This document shows, in pieces, positions 43,394 through 52,595 of a stretch of DNA of 64,000 nucleotides (position 1 is its first letter; each line of letters begins with the position of its first letter). Source of the stretch: Spirochaetota bacterium (GTDB taxonomy: Bacteria > Spirochaetota > UBA4802 > JAGODF01); the NCBI GenBank assembly GCA_029974015.1, contig JARKUF010000002.1, positions 124,001-188,000 of the forward strand. Direction: 5' to 3'. The position numbers were made by a program, and so were the translations under genes. The notes below the pieces were generated by a model that ran no database searches, was not told the origin of the DNA, and saw nothing but the letters and a program-made list of their open reading frames with translations.

Positions 43394-43881
43394 TGACGTC
43401 TGGTGCCTATAAGGTGCTCGTATACGGTTATGGTAATCCCGGGAGACAGGACGATGGAGTCGGTGTAGAATTGGCGATGATAATAGAAAAGGAGTGTCCT
43501 AACATACAGGCCGATTACAATTATCAGCTCAATGTCGAGGATTCCTTAAGAATTGCCGAATTTGACGCAGTGATTTTCATCGACGCTTCCCTGGATGCGG
43601 TTGAGCCTTTTGAATTTATGAAAATTCAGCCGTCTCATGATATTACCTTTACGACACATTCCATGCTTCCGAATTCCGTCCTGTCTCTGTGTCAGGAGCT
43701 GTATGGCGGATGTCCGGATGCGTTCGTTCTAGCAGTAAGAGGTTATGAATTTGACTTTGCTGAAGGTCTTTCTCCGCGAGCGTCGCGCAACTTCTCAAAG
43801 GCATATGACTTTTTAAAAGGATTGCTCCTTGAACCTTCAGAGGAGACTCTATCACATGCGGCAATCAGCAAGAAAATTTGA
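43393..43881 (+). CDS. hoxW: Hydrogenase maturation protease HoxW
   Basis: The 162-residue protein starts with YKVLVYGYGNPGRQDDGVGV, the maturation-protease motif with nickel-binding Asp. A second Asp is in AVIFIDASLDA and the conserved His in FTTHSMLPNSVLSL. Its ATG shares its first base with the hoxH stop (TAATG). It differs clearly from the HycI-like protease at 28678, matching the rule of one dedicated protease per large subunit. Confidence 0.88.
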   Translation: MTSGAYKVLVYGYGNPGRQDDGVGVELAMIIEKECPNIQADYNYQLNVEDSLRIAEFDAVIFIDASLDAVEPFEFMKIQPSHDITFTTHSMLPNSVLSLCQELYGGCPDAFVLAVRGYEFDFAEGLSPRASRNFSKAYDFLKGLLLEPSEETLSHAAISKKI

Positions 43882-43908
43882 AATATAGGAAAAAACAGGA
43901 GAAACACT

Positions 43909-44286
43909 ATGGCTAACAAAAAAACGGTTTTAGTAATCGATGATGATCCGGATATCATCGATTCCATCAAGGTGATCCTGGAAAGCAGCGGCTTTGCCGT
44001 CGCAACGGCTATGAGCGGCCAGGAAGGAATTGACGTGGCGCTTTCGGCCAAGCCCGACCTTATTCTCTGCGACATGATGATGGAAAGAATCGACGCCGGT
44101 TCAAAAGTAGCGGAAGAGCTGAAGAAAAACAAAAGCTTCAGCGCTCCGATATTTCTCTTAAGCAGTATTGGTGATGCCACGGCCACCAATATCGAGATCG
44201 ACAAGCTGGGGTTTAACGGCGTTTTCCAAAAGCCCGTTAATCCGGAGCAGCTTATTTCCACCATTAAAAAGTCGCTGGGAATATAG
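43909..44286 (+). CDS. Single-domain response regulator at the end of the Hox operon
   Basis: The 125-residue CheY-like receiver has VLVIDDDPDII, phospho-Asp in LILCDMMMERID near residue 56, Ser-Ser in FLLSSIG and Lys in GVFQKPVNPEQ. No output domain is present. It follows hoxW by 27 bases and is followed by a terminator, so it is the last hox operon gene. The group 4 operon ends in the same way at 34810. Confidence 0.9.
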   Translation: MANKKTVLVIDDDPDIIDSIKVILESSGFAVATAMSGQEGIDVALSAKPDLILCDMMMERIDAGSKVAEELKKNKSFSAPIFLLSSIGDATATNIEIDKLGFNGVFQKPVNPEQLISTIKKSLGI

Positions 44287-44287
44287 A

Positions 44288-44320
44288 AAGCGTCTCCGAT
44301 TATACGGGGAGGCTTTTTAC
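44288..44320 (+). terminator. Intrinsic terminator after the Hox operon
   Basis: An AAAGCGTCTCCG arm pairs imperfectly with CGGGGAGGCTTT and a T-run follows. It separates the Hox operon from the formate dehydrogenase genes. Confidence 0.65.
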
Positions 44321-44450
44321 CTCCCTCTATCGGATTACGGGCCGCTAAGGACGTCTTCTGTTATGACCCGTGAAAGATGCAGTCGGACCGGCTCATCCGC
44401 CATGATGCCACGGATGGGCCGTTAAATATAAAAACACACAGGAGTTAAAC

Positions 44451-47153
44451 ATGGATCAAATCCAGTTAACTATCGATGGCGTTCCGGTGAAGGGCCGAAA
44501 GGGCCAGACTATTCTTGAAATAGCCCGGGACAATAAGGTCGATATTCCCACGCTCTGCTATCATCCCCGGATCAGCAAAACCGGGGCATGCAGACTCTGC
44601 CTTGTCCGCGTTAACGATGCCGCGCTAAAAACTTCCTGCACCGAGCCCGCCACGGAAGGAATGAAGGTGGTAACGGATGATGAGGAAATCACCAATCTCC
44701 GGCGCGGACTTCTCGAAATGCTTCTTGCAGAGGGGTGCCACAATTGCCTGTACTGCGAGGCCAATGGAGATTGCAAGCTGCAGAAGCTCTGTCACCGCTA
44801 CAATGTTCCTGAACCTTCCGGGGAATTTCCACGCCACGAGCGCGTCGTCGACACGGTGTCAAGCAAGGGGCTCAGGAGAAATGAAAACCGCTGCATACTC
44901 TGCGGCCGCTGCGTGAAAGCCTGCAGTGAAATCCAGATGCTTGGAGTGTGGAACTTCACGGGAAGAGGCTCTAACGCCAATCTCACCTCCGATATGTACG
45001 ACAGAATTGGAGATTCCAGTTGTGTGATGTGCGGGACCTGCGTACAGCTCTGTCCCACCGGGGCCCTCTCTTTCCAGACTGTTCTGGGCAGGGGGCAGGC
45101 CTGGGAACTGAAGAAGGAATCCAGTATATGCATATACTGCGGGGTCGGATGTAAAATTGATTTTTATACCAACAAAGAGGGCCTGCTTGTCAAGGCGCTG
45201 GGCAATGAGGACGGCCCCAATGAAGGCCATCTCTGCGTAAAGGGCCGTTTCGGCTTCGATTTCGTCCAGAGCGACAAAAGGCTTACCAAACCTCTTGTCA
45301 AGAAAAACGGCAAGTTTGAAGAAACCTCCTGGGACGAGGCCCTTGACCTGGTGTCCTCCAGGTTTTCTGACATACGAAAGAAGAGCGGTCCCGACTCCAT
45401 CATGGCCTTTTCCTCGGCTAAATGCACCAATGAGGAAAACTACCTCATGCAAAAATTCATGCGCGCGGTGATCGGAACCAACAATGTCGATCACTGCGCA
45501 CGATTATGACACAGCTCCACGGTCGCCGGTCTGGCGGCCACACTGGGGTCCGGCGCGATGACAAATTCCATAAGGGAGATACCCGTCTCGGAAGCGTTTT
45601 TGATCATCGGCTCTAACACTACCGAAAACCACCCGGTAATCGGGTCGATGATAAAAAAAGAAGTGATCACAAGGGGGAAAAAGCTCGTTGTGATCGATCC
45701 CCGGAGGATTGAAATGGCGAAATACGCCGATGTTTTTCTCCAGATAAAGCCGGGAACAAACATCGCGATTTTAAACGGCCTGGCCCATGTTGCTATCAAG
45801 GAAAACCTCTATGCCGGGGATTACGTCGCCAGCCGCTGCGAGGGTTTTGACGAATTTAAAAAGGTCGTCGAAAAATATACTCCGGAATTTGTGGCGGACA
45901 TCTGCGGTATTGACGATCCTTCTTTGATCGTGAAAGCGGCCCGCATCCTCGCCGGGGCGAAGCCCATGGCGCTGTACTACTGCATGGGAGTAACCCAGTT
46001 TAAGTCCGGAGTCAACGGCGTGAAAAGCTGCGCCAATCTCCAGATGCTTTTAGGCAATATCGGCGTTGCCGGCGGGGGCGTAAACCCCCTCCGCGGCCAG
46101 AACAATGTCCAGGGAGCATGCGACATGGGGGCCCTCAACGCGGTCTATCCGGCATATCAGCCTGTCGGAAATGAAGAAATGAGAGACAAGTTCAAGGCCG
46201 CCTGGAAACCCGCCTTCGACCTCTCCATGAAGCCGGGGCTTACCATCGTGGAGTCTCTCAACGGCGCCATCGCGGGCGATGTGAAGGCCCTGTACGTATT
46301 TGGCGAAAACCCCGTCATGTCCGATCCTAACCAGCACCATGTAATCGAGGCCCTTGAAAAACTCGATTTTGTCGTGGTGCAGGACATCGTGATGAGCGAA
46401 ACAGCTCAGTACGCCGATGTGGTGCTTCCCGGGGCCGCATTCCTCGAAAAGGAAGGGACCGTGAGCAATACCGAAAGGCGCGTCCAGTTGATGCACAGGG
46501 TCGTCGATTTCCCGGGCGAAGCGAAGGACGACTGGTGGATTATAACCCAGATTGCCAACCGCATGGGGGCCTCCTGGGAATATACATGCGCTAAGGACAT
46601 CTTTGAGGAAGTGCGCACCGTGACTCCTTCCTATGCGGGCATAACCTATGACCGCCTGGAGAAGGAGCTCATCCAGTGGCCATGCCCCAATGAACAGCAT
46701 CCGGGGACGCAATTCCTTCACAAAGACAAATTCAGCAGAGGTCTTGGCCTCATGACCGCCATCGAATACACGCCCCCGGCGGAGGAGGTCGACCCGGAAT
46801 ATCCGGTGATCCTCACCACGGGCCGTATCCTTGAGCATTTCCATACGGGGACGATGAGCCGGAACTCCCGCGTCCTCCATGAGACGGTGAGCGAAGGCTT
46901 CGTGGAGCTTAACCAGAACGACGCGAGCAACTACAATGTCGAAGACGGCGACCTCGTCGCGGTATCCACGCGGCGGGGAAGCGTGCGGCTGAAGGCGAAG
47001 GTCACGGCTCGCCCCAAGCCGAATGTGGCTTTTATCCCGTTCCACTTCGTGGAAGCGGCGGCGAACAAGCTTACCATCGACGCCCTCGATCCCACATGCA
47101 AGATACCTGAGTTTAAGGTATGCGCGTGCAAGATCGAAAAAGTACACATGTAA
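44451..47153 (+). CDS. fdhA: NAD-linked formate dehydrogenase alpha subunit, selenocysteine-containing
   Basis: Reading the TGA at 45507-45509 as selenocysteine gives one 900-residue protein. Its domains are [2Fe-2S] (CYHPRISKTGACRLCLVRV), His-Cys3 cluster (CHNCLYCEANGDCKLQKLC), two ferredoxin motifs (CILCGRCVKACSE, CVMCGTCVQLCP), the molybdopterin-site cluster CIYCGVGCKID near residue 225, and molybdopterin domains. The catalytic stretch is NNVDHCARL-U-HSSTVAG with Sec353 in the canonical place. A SECIS-like hairpin follows the TGA. The domain order is that of cytoplasmic NAD-dependent FDHs, working with the NuoEF-type protein encoded next. It oxidises formate to CO2 or runs in reverse. The organism must carry a selenocysteine system, which is not in this window. 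Confidence 0.93.
45507..45539 (+). promoter_or_regulatory. Selenocysteine UGA codon and bacterial SECIS hairpin
   Basis: The TGA (45507-45509) is followed 11 bases later by GGTCGCC (45521-45527), loop GGTCT and GGCGGCC (45533-45539), a 7-bp stem with one G-U pair. The GGUCU loop agrees with the apical loop of the E. coli fdhF SECIS bound by SelB. The frame continues open for 548 codons after the TGA. Confidence 0.9.
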
Positions 47154-47169
47154 ACGGGAGGCATGGACC

Positions 47170-48999
47170 ATGAATATCGAAACGATCAGAAAAACCATAG
47201 AAAAACACGGCAACGGCAGGGAGCACCTGATGCTCATTCTCCGGGACCTGGAGACCCGTTCCGGGAAAAACTTACTTGATGTGAAGACCCTCAAAACCGT
47301 CGCGGAGGAGATGAACCTGCCAGAGAGCTTTATCGCCGGTTTTGTGGGATTTTACACGATGTTTAAAACAAAGCCCCGGGCGAAGTTCGTAATAAGGGTC
47401 TGCAAATCCGGCCCCTGCCATGTAATGGGCTCCACAACGGTCTTCGATGCCATACAGAAGCAACTCGGGATTGGGATTGGCGAAGGCACGAAGGACGGTA
47501 TGTTCTTCCTGGAGAAATGCGAATGCCTGGGAGTCTGTTCCGTGGCGCCGGCAATGATGGTCAACTATGACCTTCACGGCAATCTGACGCCTAAGAAAAT
47601 CGCGGCTATTCTCAACTCCTATAAGAAAAAGAAGCCCTCACTTTCTGAAGACTGCGGCAAAGAAGTTGAAGGACGGGCCTGCGTGGTCGAGGGGACGAAG
47701 CAGGTAAAAAGGCTCCTGGAAAATGTCGGCGTGGTGGACCCGCTTAAGGTGGACAGCTATATCGGAAAGGGCGGATACGAGGCGCTTAAAAAAACCCTTT
47801 CGATGGGCCCCGGAGAAATCATCGAGATTGTCAAGGATTCGGGGCTCCGGGGCCGCGGGGGCGCGGGCTTCCCGGCAGGTATGAAATGGTCCTTCGTTGG
47901 AAAAGGGCCCATGCAGAAATATGTCATCTGCAATGCCGACGAGGGAGAGCCCGGCACCTTCAAAGACCGCATCCTCATGGAGGAAAACCCCCATCTCCTC
48001 ATCGAAGGGATGGCTATTTGCGGCTACGCCATAGACGCCTCCCTGGGCTATATTTACATCCGCGGTGAATACCGCCGCTCCATTGAGCGCCTGCAGGCCG
48101 CCATCAACCAGGCGAGAAAGAAAGGGATTCTGGGGCAGAATATTTTCGGCTCCAAATTCAATTTCGACATTCTCATCAAGGAAGGGGGCGGGGCCTATGT
48201 CTGCGGAGAAGAAACATCGCTCATAAATTCAATGGAAGGAAAGCGCGGATATCCCCGCTTCAAGCCGCCGTTCCCCGGCGGCGCGGGTTTTAACATGCTT
48301 CCCTCCAATGTGAACAATGTTGAGACGCTGATGTCGGTGCCGATGATAATCGAGAAGGGGGCGGACTGGTACAAGAGCGTGGGCCCCTCCAACTGCTCCG
48401 GCACCAAGCTCTATTGCCTCTCTGGTAAACTCAACCGCACGGGACTCGTGGAGCTTCCCATGGGGGCTACCCTTAAGGAAATAATCAATGTCCACGGAAA
48501 GGGGATACCCCGCGGGAAGAAATTCAAGTTTGCCCAGGTGGGCGGAAGCGCCGGGGGGATTCTCGGCAAAGACCTTTTAAACCTGCCGCTTGACATCGAC
48601 CAGCCGATCAAGCAGGGGGTGACCCTGGGGTCGGGCGTGGTCCTCGTTTGCGACGAGGACACCTGCGCCGTAGATTTTCTGCTCCAGATTCTCAGCTTCT
48701 TTGAGCATGAGTCCTGCGGCCAGTGCGTGCCCTGCCGTGTGGGGACCTCGCACCTACACGCCCTTGCCAGGAAGTTCGCAGAAAGGCGGGCGTCGGAAAG
48801 CGATATAGACGCCATGGTGGAAAAGGCTGCTCTGATGAAAAAGGCGTCCCTCTGCGCCCTGGGGCAATCCCCCATCATGCCTATCACCACAATGCTTAAA
48901 TATTTCCGCAAGGAGTTTGCGGAGCACTGCAATCCAAAGCACAAATGTCCGCAATGCGACAGGTCGCTTTTGCGGTATTATACCGGCATGACGCATTGA
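47170..48999 (+). CDS. fdhB: Formate dehydrogenase NAD-binding beta subunit (NuoE-NuoF-like)
   Basis: The 609-residue protein starts 9 bases after GGGAGG. The N-terminal NuoE-like domain retains all four [2Fe-2S] cysteines (RVCKSGPCHVMG and KCECLGVCSVAP), unlike HoxF upstream. The NuoF domain carries LRGRGGAGFPAGMKW, ICNADEGEPGTFKDR, GGGAYVCGEETSLINSMEGK and the [4Fe-4S] motif ESCGQCVPCRVGT. A short C-terminal Cys pair (CPQCDRSLL) is present. It would transfer electrons from FdhA to NAD. It sits 16 bases after fdhA in the same operon. Confidence 0.9.
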   Translation: MNIETIRKTIEKHGNGREHLMLILRDLETRSGKNLLDVKTLKTVAEEMNLPESFIAGFVGFYTMFKTKPRAKFVIRVCKSGPCHVMGSTTVFDAIQKQLGIGIGEGTKDGMFFLEKCECLGVCSVAPAMMVNYDLHGNLTPKKIAAILNSYKKKKPSLSEDCGKEVEGRACVVEGTKQVKRLLENVGVVDPLKVDSYIGKGGYEALKKTLSMGPGEIIEIVKDSGLRGRGGAGFPAGMKWSFVGKGPMQKYVICNADEGEPGTFKDRILMEENPHLLIEGMAICGYAIDASLGYIYIRGEYRRSIERLQAAINQARKKGILGQNIFGSKFNFDILIKEGGGAYVCGEETSLINSMEGKRGYPRFKPPFPGGAGFNMLPSNVNNVETLMSVPMIIEKGADWYKSVGPSNCSGTKLYCLSGKLNRTGLVELPMGATLKEIINVHGKGIPRGKKFKFAQVGGSAGGILGKDLLNLPLDIDQPIKQGVTLGSGVVLVCDEDTCAVDFLLQILSFFEHESCGQCVPCRVGTSHLHALARKFAERRASESDIDAMVEKAALMKKASLCALGQSPIMPITTMLKYFRKEFAEHCNPKHKCPQCDRSLLRYYTGMTH

Positions 49000-49061
49000 C
49001 GGGACTGCCGGTTCCCGGCACTTATTTCAATAAGTGATTGAATAATCCAATTGGAGGAACT

Positions 49062-50384
49062 ATGAGCAACGAGAATTTAGAAGGGAAACGATGGTGGATT
49101 GCCATAGCCGCCATCGTCATGCAACTGTGCCTTGGCACGGTGTACGCATGGTCGGTATTCAAAAAGCCGCTCATGGCTACGCATGGATGGGGAGAAACGG
49201 AGACCCAGGTGACGTTCATGATTCTTATGGGGGTCCTCGGCTGTGCCGCCGCTTTCGGCGGGACCCTTGTTGACAAAAAGGGCCCCAAGTTCGTCGCTAC
49301 GATTGGCGGTATCCTTTTCGGTATCGGCACCCTGGTGGCCGGACTTGCCGACCAGCTTGGCAACATCTGGCTTCTGTATCTTGGATACGGCGTCATCGCC
49401 GCCCTGGGAAATGGTTTCGGGTATGTCACCCCGATAGCCACGCTAATCCGCTGGTTTCCAGACAAGCGCGGCCTCGTCACCGGCCTCGCCGTTATGGGCT
49501 TTGGGCTTGGCGCTTTTTTTATGGGACAGATCGCTCCCCCGATGATTGCTTCATTTAAAGTCGTTGAAACCGTCGCAAATCCCGAAGGAGCGGCCACAAT
49601 CAAAACCATTAGCTCCGGCGTTGGCATGACCTTCTACATATGGGGCGCCATTTTCTTCGTGCTTGTTACCGGGGCCGCCCAGCTCTTCAAAAACCCGCCA
49701 CAGGGATGGCTCCCCGCCGGTTTCACCCCTGCTGCTGGCGCTGCTTCTGCTTCGCAGTCGCTTCAGTTTGGCGAAGCGGTGAAGAAGCCCCAGTGGTGGA
49801 TGCTCTGGGCAATGCTCTTCCTGAACGTTACGGCCGGTCTGGGCCTTATTTCCCAGCTTTCGCCACTGTCTCAGGAAATGTATAAGGCCCTTGATGCTGT
49901 CAAGAACCTCACAGGTGAAGAACTCACCAAGGCCCTTGCTTATGGAGGAGGACTTGTAGTTGCGGTTTCTGCTATTTTTAACGGACTTGGGAGACTTTTC
50001 TGGGCAAAAATCTCTGATAATATCGGGAGAAAAGCCGTGTTCGCCACCATGTTTGCGACCCAGGCTGTTCTGTACCTCCTCGTATATTATAAAGTTATTG
50101 ACGGCTATTGGGTTTTCCTCGTAGCAGCTTGCTATCTTCTTGCTTGCTATGGCGGAGGATTCGCAACCATGCCGGCCTTCGCAGCCGATTCTTTCGGCCC
50201 AACCTATATCGGCAAGGTTTATGGTTTCATGCTCACCGCATGGGCATGCGCCGGTATTGTGGGTCCATTATTATTCGCACATCAAGATCTTAAAGCGATT
50301 GCTCTGCTTCTCGCGGCAGGTCTCTTAATTCTTGGTTTACTTCTGGCCATTGTTTACAAGAAGCCGGAGTTTAAAAACGCCTGA
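49062..50384 (+). CDS. MFS transporter of the oxalate/formate antiporter (OxlT/OFA) family
   Basis: The 440-residue, 12-helix carrier starts 5 bases after GGAGG. Family features are the N-terminal CLGTVYAWSVFKKPL, GFGYVTPIATLIRWFPDKRG and LVTGLAVMGFGLGAFFMG. Later come NGLGRLFWAKISDNIGRK, the MFS loop motif, and a C-terminal YGGGFATMPAFAADSFG. It lies 62 bases after fdhB and is followed by a terminator. Formate or a related monocarboxylate is a sensible substrate from context, but the family also moves oxalate, lactate and pyruvate. Confidence 0.85.
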   Translation: MSNENLEGKRWWIAIAAIVMQLCLGTVYAWSVFKKPLMATHGWGETETQVTFMILMGVLGCAAAFGGTLVDKKGPKFVATIGGILFGIGTLVAGLADQLGNIWLLYLGYGVIAALGNGFGYVTPIATLIRWFPDKRGLVTGLAVMGFGLGAFFMGQIAPPMIASFKVVETVANPEGAATIKTISSGVGMTFYIWGAIFFVLVTGAAQLFKNPPQGWLPAGFTPAAGAASASQSLQFGEAVKKPQWWMLWAMLFLNVTAGLGLISQLSPLSQEMYKALDAVKNLTGEELTKALAYGGGLVVAVSAIFNGLGRLFWAKISDNIGRKAVFATMFATQAVLYLLVYYKVIDGYWVFLVAACYLLACYGGGFATMPAFAADSFGPTYIGKVYGFMLTAWACAGIVGPLLFAHQDLKAIALLLAAGLLILGLLLAIVYKKPEFKNA

Positions 50385-50399
50385 GGCAATCTGGAAAAC

Positions 50400-50436
50400 G
50401 CCGGGATGGGCCCAGGCCCGCCCGGCTGTTTTCTTT
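50400..50436 (+). terminator. Intrinsic terminator after the MFS carrier gene
   Basis: GCCGGG (50400-50405) and CCCGGC (50421-50426) enclose an inner GGGC/GCCC pair. The stem is followed by TGTTTTCTTT. Confidence 0.75.
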
Positions 50437-50452
50437 ATTTTGGATTATTTAA

Positions 50453-50570
50453 GGCAGCCTCTAATAACCAGGTTTTCCCGCACGCCTTCTGCGTGGGAAA
50501 AGCTGAGTCCTGAGTATGCCGGAAGTTGCAATCCACGGTAACCTCGGAAATTCGATTTTTAGAGGTTCCC
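50453..50570 (+). repeat. Full-length diverged dispersed element flanked by TTAA
   Basis: It begins GGCAGCCTCTAATAACCAGG and has a shortened hairpin (CCCGCACGCC with GCGTGGG). The conserved CTGAGTCCTGAGTATGCC follows, and the end is TTTTTAGAGGTTCCC. TTAA flanks both sides (50449-50452 and 50571-50574), possibly a target duplication. Confidence 0.85.
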
Positions 50571-50604
50571 TTAAACTAATGATGCAGACCAAGGAGAGCT
50601 CAAG

Positions 50605-51072
50605 ATGAAAAGCGTTACCCTGAAAGAACTCATCGAAAAAGCGATCACGAGGGAGATAGAAGCCTTCGACTTTTACACGAAGCTCGAAGGAAAGGTGCAG
50701 GACCCAGTTGCCAAGGACGCATTGAAATTCCTTGCGTCGGAGGAGAAGAAGCACAGGGAGTTCCTTGAGTCTTACCGGGACGGCGCGATCTCATCAGCCG
50801 GACTGCGTATGACAGAAGTAATCGACTATAATATAGCCCAGCACATGGACAGGCCCGACATTAAGAAGGACGTAAATACGCAGGATGTCTACCTCGTGGC
50901 GGCGCACAGGGAGCTGAATTCCTATAATTTTTACAAGGGGCTTTCGGAAATTCAACCCGCCGGAGAAGTGAAGGACATGCTTCTAAAAATGGCGAACGAA
51001 GAGCTGAAGCACAAAGAAAAAGTGGAATATCTGTATTCCAATACGGCCTTCCCGCAGACGGAAGGAGGCTGA
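50605..51072 (+). CDS. Rubrerythrin-like ferritin-family protein
   Basis: The 155-residue four-helix protein has two di-iron helix pairs. These are AITREIEAFDFYTKLEGK with FLASEEKKHREFLESY, then AAHRELNSYNFYKGLSE with MANEELKHKEKVEYLY. The ExxH motifs (EEKKH, EELKH) are in the expected places. There is no C-terminal rubredoxin domain, so it is the short erythrin/COG1633 type. It may serve in peroxide detoxification or iron handling in an anaerobe. AAGGAG precedes the ATG, and a strong terminator follows. Confidence 0.88.
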   Translation: MKSVTLKELIEKAITREIEAFDFYTKLEGKVQDPVAKDALKFLASEEKKHREFLESYRDGAISSAGLRMTEVIDYNIAQHMDRPDIKKDVNTQDVYLVAAHRELNSYNFYKGLSEIQPAGEVKDMLLKMANEELKHKEKVEYLYSNTAFPQTEGG

Positions 51073-51165
51073 CGCGCACCCCTGACCAGGTCTTTCGATA
51101 TTTCAGGGTGCCGTCATCCTGCCATTTTCCCGGAAAGTTTCGGTCTGTTTTACTATTTTAAGATG

Positions 51166-51200
51166 CTCCCCTCGTCCGATAGTGGTCAGGGGAGTTTTTT
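51166..51200 (+). terminator. Intrinsic terminator
   Basis: CTCCCCT (51166-51172) pairs with AGGGGAG (51188-51194), followed by six T. It lies between the rubrerythrin-like gene and the convergent EamA gene. Confidence 0.85.
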
Positions 51201-51234
51201 ACGGGTTTTCTCTCCTTCTCGAAAGCCATGATCT

Positions 51235-52107
51235 CTAATTCTCTGATTTCTCGATTTCCTCAGTCGATCTTTTTTCGCTTCTCCCGGCCGTGAGAGCCGC
51301 AAATAATATGAAAAAACCTCCTATTATAATATCCATTGACAGAGATTCGCCGAAAAGAAGCGCTCCGAAGGCAAGGCCGCCGGGGACTTCCATATAGGCC
51401 AGAAGGGAGGCCCGGGAAGCCGAAAGCTCCTTTAAGGAAGAGAAAAAAATGCCGAAACCGACGACTCCGATAAGCGCCGCATACACGAAAGCAGTCCCCG
51501 CTCCTTTTAAAGAAGGAGCGCTCCCCAGGGCGGCAATTGGTAGAAAAATAGCAGCGCCTATGAGGTTCTGGAAAAAAACCATCTCCCATGGGGTGCGGCG
51601 GATGGATTCCTTTTTAAAGATGATCACCGTGACGGCATATACGGCGGCGGAAAGGACCATTGCCGCCATGCCAAGGGCGTCCATATCGGAAAGGGAATGC
51701 CCGGCGCCGGAGAACATCACTGCGAGTCCCGCCATAGCGGCTAATATACCGACACCCCGTAATGGGGTAAGGCGCTCTTTTAGAAAAAAAGCGGCATAGA
51801 GGGCGGCGAAGGCGGGCCAGGTGTAGAGGAGTATCACCCCTCTGCCAATGGTGGTGTAGGTATAGCCGGTGAAGTAAAGCCCCATTCGCAGGGCATTAAG
51901 CACCGATGCCGCAATCAAGGCGCCGGTAGGGCCGCTGACCGGCTTTTGTTTTTTTATAGCAAAGTAACATCCGATGATGAGGACCGGCACTGAAAGCCGG
52001 AAAAGTGTGATGAGGGCAACGGGCATTTCCAGGTGTTTTATGAATGCGCCAGATGAGCCGAAGATAAGGGCGGCGGTGAGGACCTTGAGGCGGGGATCGA
52101 GCTTCAT
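51235..52107 (-). CDS. EamA/DMT-family membrane exporter
   Basis: The protein has 290 residues from the ATG at 52107; a start at 52143 would add 12 residues and overlap the thioesterase gene. Ten hydrophobic helices form two EamA repeats. Clear family stretches are FGSSGAFIKHLEMPVALITL, LLYTWPAFAALYAAFFLKERL (first repeat) and YMEVPGGLAFGALLFGES (second repeat). Members export amino acids, nucleobases or other metabolites; the substrate here is unknown. It is probably co-transcribed with the thioesterase upstream, whose stop lies 13 bases before this start. Confidence 0.85.
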   Translation of the reverse strand: MKLDPRLKVLTAALIFGSSGAFIKHLEMPVALITLFRLSVPVLIIGCYFAIKKQKPVSGPTGALIAASVLNALRMGLYFTGYTYTTIGRGVILLYTWPAFAALYAAFFLKERLTPLRGVGILAAMAGLAVMFSGAGHSLSDMDALGMAAMVLSAAVYAVTVIIFKKESIRRTPWEMVFFQNLIGAAIFLPIAALGSAPSLKGAGTAFVYAALIGVVGFGIFFSSLKELSASRASLLAYMEVPGGLAFGALLFGESLSMDIIIGGFFILFAALTAGRSEKRSTEEIEKSEN

Positions 52108-52120
52108 TGGACCCGGCGGC

Positions 52121-52516
52121 TCAAGTCCTTTTCTCGAGGACATGTCTATCCAGGACAGCGCAGGAGAAGGCGCCCTGGAAGACGGTTTCCCCGCCCCTTT
52201 TTACTACCACCTCGACGGTTTTTCTTTTTCCCGTTACGGAGGTCACCTGTCCTTCCGCGGTGAGCTCTTCGCCTGCTTTGACGGGCGCGGTAAAGCGCAC
52301 ATCCGCCCCGGCGAGTACCACATGGGGATGGTTTACCGCGATCATGGCGGCGTGGTCGGCGAGGCCGAAGATAAAACCTCCGTGGACAAGGCCCCGGTCA
52401 TCAACCGCCATGGAGGGGAGGGTGGTCATCGTGATTTTCGCCCGGCCGGGGGAAATTTCCTCCACTTCTCCGCAGAGGGCGGCGTCTATCTTCTTGTGTG
52501 TGTGTAGTTCAATCAT
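52121..52516 (-). CDS. PaaI-family hotdog thioesterase
   Basis: From ATG 52516 the protein has 131 residues, the usual PaaI/YigI size, beginning MIELHTHKKIDAALCGEVEE. The hotdog motif is VHGGFIFGLADHAAMIAVN with the catalytic Asp, and GADVRFTAPVKAGEELTAEG follows. The reading frame is open to 52582, but the extra residues are not family-like, and no clear ribosome-binding site decides the start. It probably hydrolyses an acyl- or aryl-CoA thioester. Confidence 0.8.
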   Translation of the reverse strand: MIELHTHKKIDAALCGEVEEISPGRAKITMTTLPSMAVDDRGLVHGGFIFGLADHAAMIAVNHPHVVLAGADVRFTAPVKAGEELTAEGQVTSVTGKRKTVEVVVKRGGETVFQGAFSCAVLDRHVLEKRT

Positions 52517-52595
52517 TGTGTGCGACGTACATCTGTAAATGGTTGTTACTGCCGCCTTCGGCACGAGTAAACCTTGGGGCATTATGGATACTCAT

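Noticed and set aside
45507-45509. fdhA as a pseudogene interrupted by a stop codon
   Set aside because: The stop is TGA, at the exact selenocysteine position, with a SECIS-like hairpin and a long intact continuation.
46050-47294. A 414-codon open frame on the minus strand
   Set aside because: It lies wholly antisense to fdhA and the start of fdhB, has no ribosome-binding site, and its His/Arg-rich translation is typical of shadow frames in GC-rich codons.
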